The notes below the pieces were generated by a model that was given only the letters and a program-made list of their open reading frames with translations, did no database searches and was not told the DNA's origin. Of a DNA stretch of 64,000 nt, positions 24,401 to 33,400 are shown one piece after another (positions within the stretch are counted from its first letter, which is position 1; every line of letters starts with the position of its first letter). Source of the DNA: Corbicula japonica (Eukaryota > Mollusca > Bivalvia > Venerida > Cyrenidae); NCBI GenBank assembly GCA_038501625.1, contig JAZAYU010000126.1:558001-622000 (forward strand), in the 5' to 3' direction. The position numbers and the translations under genes were made by a program.

Positions 24401-27400
24401 CCTAACAAATCAAAAAGCAAACAGTTTAGAACCTGATCAGACGGCACAGATGTGCCGGCTGTTCTGGATCTAAACTGTTTGTCCATTAAATAAAGGTGTA
24501 TCTGATGAGGAAAGGTTAATTGTTGCTGGTGTTCAAAAAATAAAATATTATCTTTTATTTGTCTAGAAGTATAGGTGATTTCTTTATAGATTTTGACAAG
24601 TTTATAAATAAGGGCATCATGAGAAAACAGAGGCATCTTTGTCATATTGACATTTTAGTTGTTACTATATTAAGAAAGAACTTACAATTATCTAGTAATT
24701 CTTCATAACTAATAGGTGATCGTATGAACTATTTTGACTGTACAATGTCATTTTTACCACAAAGTGCATAATATAAGTATCATGCATGAGTGTGAGGTGA
24801 AGATGGAAAAATCTGTCACCGAGGGTTAACTGTTTTGCGGGAACGAGGCTCTGCCGAGTTCCCGCCAAAACAGTTCACCCGAGGTGACAGATTTTTCTAT
24901 CTTTACTGAATGTCTCGTGCAAGATACTTTTTCTTGCATACCTTTTTTTTATTTATAACATTTCTGTGTATGTAGACAAACTAATTTATTTTCCTTATGT
25001 TCAAATATTGACATTGACGTAAACCTTTTTTTACAATGACGTCACTAACTTGAATATATTACGTCAGATACTTGAAGACGTGACGTCACTCACGTGACTC
25101 ATTCTACACGGGGGGGTGTAGGATCAAAATTTCCTACACGGGTGAAAACACCGGATGACCTGATCTGGTATGCAAGAATAAGCAATTCTGTCTGCTAAAC
25201 AAATGCATTTTATTGTGTGAGGATATTATAAAACTGGAATCCATTGAGTTACTCAATATATATGGGTTTTATCGCATATGTTGCCAGTGTACATCCAGAT
25301 CAGCCAGCATATCAGTGCCATCTGAGCTGAGTCTACCCTGTTCCAATGTTGGTCGGATATATCCTTATGAATCTAAAAGCAAACAATGTAGATCCTGACC
25401 AGACAGCATTTATATGCAATCAGATCTGGATCTACAATTCACCGATGCAACAACAGTCACATCTATGAAGTCGTAAATGGTTAACAACATTTTTGATTTA
25501 CAGTTTACTGGAATGGGATGAAGCTGTGATTGTGATAATGAAAGATTTGGTCTTTGAGTTACTGTGTAAGGGAGACTTGAACCTGGCAAGGTTGTTACGT
25601 ATGAAACTGATAGAAAAGTGTGAAGCAAAACATGTCCAGGAGATGCTGCAACAAATACAGAATACACCATTGTCTTCTATATCTGTCACTTCAAAGTAAG
25701 TATTCCATCTTATATTAATTAAACCTTTACTCCATCGATACACTTTTAGGACTGGTCAACATAATTGTCACAATTTTGGTTTGGTGAATGTGCTTGCATT
25801 TGTCCATCCATATGTGTGTGTGTCTGTCCGGACCATAATTTGACTTGCATTTAGCAATGTCAAAGATCACAGGGTCAAAGGTCATGGTCAGAGCTTGTCC
25901 GGCTGAAAACTTTGACATGTATTGAGCAAACTTGTTTATATTTTGCAAAATGTTATCATCAGTGAGATAGTGTCATGCACAAACTCAATGCCACAATTTT
26001 CATATGCAAGCCTTTGTTTTTCAAAGGTCAAGGTCACAGATGCTGGTTAAATGTCGTGTTTTGTCTGGGCCATGACATGAATTGAGCCTACCATGTTTAT
26101 ATTTGGCATGAATGTTAACTTTAGTGTGTGGTGTTGTCATGCACCCAGTTCCTGTGACGTGTGTTAACATTGCTTTCTACACAGAGGGCTTGACATGTTG
26201 TCAACAGACCTCTAGTTAATTCATGGGCAAACAATGTTGATCCAGATCAGATGGCACATCAGTGTTGTCTGATTAGGATCTGCACTGTTTGCTTCTTGAT
26301 ATGAAAAAAGCGATCTCCATCTTCACTATTCTAACCTTAAACGTTTGCTGTAGCAATACAGTATGTGGATGTGAAAGGGATGCTATATACAGCAACCGTA
26401 ACATGTTTAAGACAAAAAGCCAAACAGGTGTTCTCCTCAATACTTAACACACTTTCCAGTTCTTGGTGCCCTTCTATCAAACATACCCATTCTTATCATC
26501 ACTTTTGTAGTGTGATGGTTTTATGACAATTCAGGTTCAAGGATCGTAAGACATCTTTCTGTCTTCTTAAGACATCTTCATGAAAGGACACCTTGGACTA
26601 GAATTAGTCAATTACAAAAAAATCTACAGTTATCACTTACAATCAGCTAAAGTAAGACCTATTTCTGTCTTGTCTTAAGACATCTTCATGAAACAGCTAC
26701 CTGGTCACATCATAAAATGGTGCTTTCTGAAGGCCTGTGATAAGTGCCTTTCCCTCTCAAAATATATTTGAAACTCTGCAGTTTTTCCCAAAACTTTACT
26801 TAAAATCAGGTGTTTTCAAGAGGCATATCGGGCTCGCCACGAAAGACATCGATTAATCATCAGTAAGAACCTCCCGATGCCGATAATCGATGTCATTATC
26901 CCATAATCGATTTAAACTGATGTATACCCCAGGCTGTAAACTACTGCACAATTAAACATATCTTGGTCAATATTTGTACTAGTCATGATTGAAATTAATT
27001 GGTAGGGCCTCTTTGGCATTAAGTGCTATCAACAACGTATTTTGGGGTGTGTATTCTTTGTTAAGCATCGTTCATTCATTCTAATCAGTGCATATTTAAT
27101 AAAAGCACGTGAAAAGGTTTTATTCTTGTAATTGGAACACCAACCTTATGTAGAAAATAGCAGCAAACACACAATAATAAGGGATATTATATAAGCTACT
27201 TATTAGAAACCATTTGTTAATGTAACACAGATATGATTTATAAACCGATTAATAATCGGTGAAATCACATCGGAAGTGGCAACCGATTCCAACTGATGAT
27301 CGATTGTGATTTGCAACCAATATCCCAACACTACTTCGAACATATAATTTTTTTTGACATTTTAGTTGTTACTATATTTAGAATAAAATTACAACTATCT

Positions 27401-30400
27401 ATTAATTTTTCCTAACTTAATAGAGATTTTATTACAAATTTTGACAATAAAATGATATGTTTACCGCGAGATGCTTAATAATTAATGCCATCTGTTCAAC
27501 TTTATGACATCATTTCACGGATTGACGTCAAATGTCCGAAGGTACCTTTTCCCGTGACGCACCCCATATAATGATATTTTCCCATAAAATACAGACTATA
27601 GGCCACTTAATTTGAAAACAAAAATCAATTGTTTTCTTTGATCCTGAGATGTTATGGAGTTTTTGTGAAGGTTAACTCTGTGAAAGTTGATTATTCTATA
27701 TCAATGGATTCTTGTTTTTTCTGGTGACAATGTCTATGTAGGGTTCAGTTTCGCTCCCAGGTAGCTTCGATTGCGTTGGTTTTATTAACACCATCTATGA
27801 TCTTGCCATTTTATGTGGGTTTGAATTTTTTGCACCAGTGAAATTGTTCGAAATCAAACCCCAGCATAAATAAGGAACATGAAAGCTCTTAATATGAGAA
27901 TATTACAACTGCAAAAATGTATTCCCTTCCCTCTTAAAATGTCATTGATGCTTCTGTGCAGTTTTTCCCCAAGAATTAAAGTGATATGACAATATAGACT
28001 GCTCATCTGCAGAATGAATAGGAAGGATAGGTAGGGATTTGTTGTTGTGTTTTTCACTTATTTTCTTTGGAAATAAATTGTTTCAACGTCATCTTCTTGA
28101 AAATGACCCTATTATGTAGTACTTTTGTTATTTAAGCTGTATTCTGTCATTTATATGTTGACAATGGATGTTTAAGGAATTCATCTGTAACATGAAATGT
28201 TTATTGTGATAATAGCTAATAGCTTTTTTTTTCCAGTGACCATGTGGCCAGAGTTATTTCAAATGTAGCAGTGGGGGCATAAGTGTCTCGAGGACACATT
28301 CTAGTTTATAAAGACAGTTATCCGTTTACTCCATGCAATATGGCTCATATCTCCTGCACATCCATGCAGTCAGGGTTGAAGGTTATAAAACTGAGATTGG
28401 AAACCAGTCTCAAATCTCAAGGATCTGATAGGCTGAAATGGCGACTGGTCGCCATTTCAGCCAATCAGATGCTTGAGATTTGAGACTGGAATCCAATCTC
28501 AGTTTTATAACCTTGGGCACTGAAGAGGATCTACACTGTTGGCTTTTAGATTGATTGTGATAATGGCGTATCTACAGAGTACAGGGATAACTGGAAACAA
28601 ATCATGGTAGACGATCTTATGACTGTGTAAATGACCTTACTGTACTGTATATTTGCAGTCCCCCAGATCTGCTGCACTTCAAGTCACACGAGATTGCCGA
28701 GCAGATGACCCTGATAGACGCCGACCTCTTCCAGCAGATTGAGGTACAATGGAGAAGTTTTTACAAAAAAAGCAGTTACTCATATTTTTATGTCAAAAAC
28801 TGCTCATCTGAGTTCTTTTGTAGTATCCATGGAAAATATGTGACCTTCAAAAATGATGTTAATTTGATAAAGCTAATCCAAGTTGAATATTAAAAACTGA
28901 AGAATTGTGTAAAACTTTGGACATTTAACAACCTCATTCCTCAAGCTATAAGTAAAGGACTTGTTGACATTTTACCAATTACTGGGATATGGCTGTCATC
29001 CCATGGGCAAACAATATAGATCCAGATCAGCTGGCACGTCCATGCCATATGATGAGGATCTACACTGTTTGCTTTTAGATTTATTAGGTTTTGTGACCAA
29101 AAAAGTGACCGGTATAGATCCAGGTTAAGCTGTCACAGATTTGCCAGATGATCTGGATCAACACTGATCAGACACGTAATAAAACCTTGATACATGGAGT
29201 AAATGGTTAATATTAACTTATGATTTTCAGATTCCGGAGGTATTATTATGGGCAAAGGAACAGTCGGAGGAGTTGAGCCCTAATTTGACACAGTTCACAG
29301 AACATTTTAACAAGATGTCATATTGGTGTCGAACTCGTATCCTGCTTCAGGGTGAGGCTAAAGACAGAGAACGCTACATGGTCAAGTTCATTAAAGTTAT
29401 GAGGGTAAGAATTGTTCATCATTTAATCCTTCTTTATGAAATATGGCTGTTATCTCATGAGCAATTAGTGCAGATCCAGATCTGCTGGCATATCTTTGTA
29501 GTCTGATCCAGATCTGCTGCCACATCTTTGTAGTCAGATCCAGATCTGCTGGCTTATCTTTGTAGTCAGATCCAGATCTGCTGGCACATCTTTGTAGTCA
29601 GATCCAGATCTGCTGGCTTATCTTTGTAGTCAGATCCAGATCTGCTGGCACATCTTTGTAGTCAGATCCAGATCTGCTGGCACATCTTTGTAGTCTGATC
29701 CAGATCTGCTGGCACATCTTTGTAGTCTGATCCAGATCTGCTGCCACATCTTTGTAGTCAGATCCAGATCTGCTGCCACATCTTTGTAGTCAGATCCAGA
29801 TCTGCTGCCACATCTTTGTAGTCAGATCCAGATCTGCTGGCACATCTTTGTAGTCTGATCCAGATCTGCTGGCACATCTTTGTAGTCTGATCCAGATCTG
29901 CTGCCACATCTTTGTAGTCAGATCCAGATCTGCTGCCACATCTTTGTAGTCAGATCCAGATCTGCTGCCACATCTTTGTAGTCAGATCCAGATCTGCTTC
30001 CACATCTTTGTAGTCAGATCCAGATCTGCTGCCACATCTTTGTAGTCAGATCCAGATCTGCTGCCACACCTTTGTAGTCTGATCCAGATCTGCTGCCACA
30101 TCTTTGTAGTCAGATCCAGATCTGCTGGCACATCTTTGTAGTCAGATCCAGATCTGCTGCCACATCTTTGTAGTCAGATCCAGATCTGCTGGCACATCTT
30201 TGTAGTCTGATCCAGATCTGCTGCCACATCTTTGTAGTGCAGATCCAGATCTGCTGGCACATCTTTGTAGTCTGATCCAGATCTGCTGGCACATCTTTGT
30301 AGTCAGATCCAGATCTGCTGGAACATCTTTGTAGTCAGATCCAGATCTGCTGCCACATCTTTGTAGTCAGATCCAGATCTGCTGCCACATCTTTGTAGTC

Positions 30401-33400
30401 TGATCCAGATCTGCTGGCACATCTTTGTAGTCAGATCCAGATCTGCTGGCACATCTTTGAAGTCAGATCCAGATCTGCTGGCACATCTTTGTAGTCAGAT
30501 CCAGATCTGCTGGCACATCTTTGTAGTCAGATCCAGATCTGGTGCCACATCTTTGTAGTCAGATCCAGATCTGCTGCCACATCTTTGTAGTCTGATCCAG
30601 ATCTGCTGCCACATCTTTGTAGTGCAGATCCAGATCTGCTGGCACATCTTTGTAGTCAGATCCAGATCTGGTGCCACATCTTTGTAGTCAGATCCAGATC
30701 TGCTGCCACATCTTTGTAGTCTGATCCAGATCTGCTGCCACATCTTTGTAGTGCAGATCCAGATCTGCTGCACACATCTTTGTAGTCAGATCCAGATCTG
30801 CTGGCACATCTTTGTAGTCAGATCCAGATCTGCTGCCACATCTTTGTAGTCAGATCCAGATCTGCTGCCACATCTTTGTAGTCTGATCCAGATCTGGTGC
30901 CACATCTTTGTAGTCAGATCCAGATCTGCTGCCACATCTTTGTAGTCAGATCCAGATCTGCTGGCACATCTTTGTAGTGCAAGATCCAGATCTGCTGGCA
31001 CATCTTTGTAGTCAGATCCAGATCTGCTGGAACATCTTTGTAGTCAGATCCAGATCTGCTGGCACATCTTTGTAGTCTGATCCAGATCTGCTGGCACATC
31101 TTTGTAGTCAGATCCAGATCTGCTGGAACATCTTTGTAGTCTGATCCAGATCTGCTGGCACATCTTTGTAGTCTGATCCAGACCTGCTGGCACATCTTTG
31201 TAGTCAGATCCAGATCTGCTGGCACATCTTTGTAGTCTGATCCAGATCTGCTGGCACATCTTTGTAGTCTGATCCAGATCTGCTGGCACATCTTTGTAGT
31301 CAGATCCAGATCTGCTGGCACATCTTTGTAGTGCAGATCCAGATCTGCTGGCACATCTTTGTAGTCAGATCCAGATCTGCTGGCTTATCTTTGTAGTCAG
31401 ATCCAGATCTGCTGGCACATCTTTGTAGTCTGATCCAGATCTGCTGGCACATCTTTGTAGTCTGATCCAGATCTGCTGGCACATCTTTGTAGTCAGATCC
31501 AGATCTGCTGGCACATCTTTGTAGTCTGATCCAGATCTGCTGGCTTATCTTTGTAGTCAGATCCAGATCTGCTGGCACATCTTTGTAGTCTGATCCAGAT
31601 CTTCTGGCTTATCTTTGTAGTCAGATCCAGATCTGCTGGCACATCTTTGTAGTCTGATCCAGATCTGCTGGCACATCTTTGTAGTCTGATCCAGACCTGC
31701 TGGCACATCTTTGTAGTCTGATTTAGATCTACTATGTTTGCTTTTCGATTCTTTAGGTTATTTTTGACAGAGAAGCAAACAGTGTAGATCCAGATAAGAT
31801 TTAATGGATGTGCTGGGCCCATGATCATAAAACTAAGTTTTGAGATCAGTCTCAAATCTCAAGGATCAGATTGGCTGAAATGGCGACTGGTCGCCATTTC
31901 AGCCAATCAGATGCTTGAGATTTGAGACTGATCTTCAGATTTAGTTTTATGATCTCCAGACCTGGCTCATCTAGATTTACACTGGTTGCCAATAATTAAA
32001 AGGTGTAAATAGAAATAAATTGTAAAACACAGCATTTTTTACATTTGTGACCAGTGTAGACCCAGATCAATCAAAGCAACAACACAGTCTGATCAAGGTA
32101 TACACTGTTTGCTAATCCTTGTCAACAATGACATGAACTGGCTCATATTGATAGAAAGGTGTTCATTATTATTTGGGTTAAAGGTCGGTCCTTGAATATT
32201 AACCATTACATGTGAAATATCTAGTCACATTAAATGAATATATGTCTTATCCCTCGGGGAAAGGTCACTTACGAAATGTCACTCAATTAAGTAAATGATG
32301 GCATGTTTGACATTATTACGATAAAATTACACACATGTAGTACTCCAAACATCAGTTAGATATTGTTGGACATCCAGGTGTGAGAGATACAGATCTTCTC
32401 TGAAAAATAATTTGCTGCTGAATCCTTCTTCTTTTCTTTTTGCAGCAAATAAGGGAGATGATCATCAGATCTTTTTTTGCATTGTCCTCTGATTGACAGT
32501 TGAGGAAGAGGAAAAACATACTTGATTGCACCCACTTTACTGTTGATTGACATTGCTCTTGACTCCACCCCTTTTATGTTCATTGATGAAAAAGTTTCTT
32601 ATTGCAGATGAACAATATCAGCTCTTATTTTGCATTATCTGCTCTTGACTCCACCCTCTTTTTATTGACATTATGTAATCTTATTTCAGCATTTAAGGAA
32701 GATAAACAGCTTAATGTCCTATTCTGCATTGTTATCTGCTCTTGACTCCACCCCCTTTTTTGATTGACATTATTTTTATCATTTATCACTTAAGGAAGAT
32801 GAACAACTTTGCTTGACTCTGCCCCCTGATTGACATAATGCTTTCTTATTGCAGCACCTAAGGAAGATGAACAACTTCAACTCTTACTTGGCTTTGTTAT
32901 CTGCCCTTGACTCCGCCCCTTTGAATCGGTTGGACTGGCCTAGACAACATGTAGAGGTATGAAGTGTATGTGAATGGATGAATAGGGGACATGTTTGAAA
33001 TGTTGATGCCTGCAAATCTTTTGCATTGCAGAGTTGTATAACAATTGTTTATTCTTCTATGATTTTACCACCTTGTAGAAGTAATAACAGTCTGGATTTC
33101 AGGCTTGTTAGTGAACATAGAAAATTGTTCATTAAGTATTGAAAATGACTATTAATATCTACATCTTATCAGCATTGTTTCTGTACAATGTACAGGCAAA
33201 TATAAACTGAACCAAAATAAAATCCGACATTCTTTTCCTGATCAATCTTTGCAGTGAAGCTTGTCAGAAAATCTGAAACAAGCAATACAGTAATACTGAG
33301 AGTTAGCTTTTTGTCTGTACCTGGGATTGCATTTCATTATACTTCGGTATGTTAGGGCCCTTGTCTAAGGTATTGGGCTGCAATGTTATAAAACTGAGTC

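Larger units (their letters stand above)
29422..31995 (-). mobile_element. MITE A copy expanded into a satellite array
   Basis: Left remnant TTAATCCTTCTTTATGAAAT, TCATGAGCAATTAGTGCAGA; right remnant TTAGATCTACTATGTTTGC, TTTTCGATTCTTTAGGTTAT, TTTTTGACAGAGAAGCAAAC and AGTGTAGATCCAGATAAGA, followed after a nested MITE B by CATCTAGATTTACACTGG. Between them, hairpin 1's loop region has become about 70 tandem 32-bp units. Confidence 0.85.

Noticed and set aside
30914..31354. Minus-strand open frame of 146 codons in the 32-bp array
   Set aside because: Frame is open only because the unit lacks stops; repeats cycle through three frames; no start or splice context.
29466..31722. CRISPR-like appearance of regular 32-bp repeats
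   Set aside because: Units are contiguous with no unique spacers, lie inside an animal intron and derive from a MITE.
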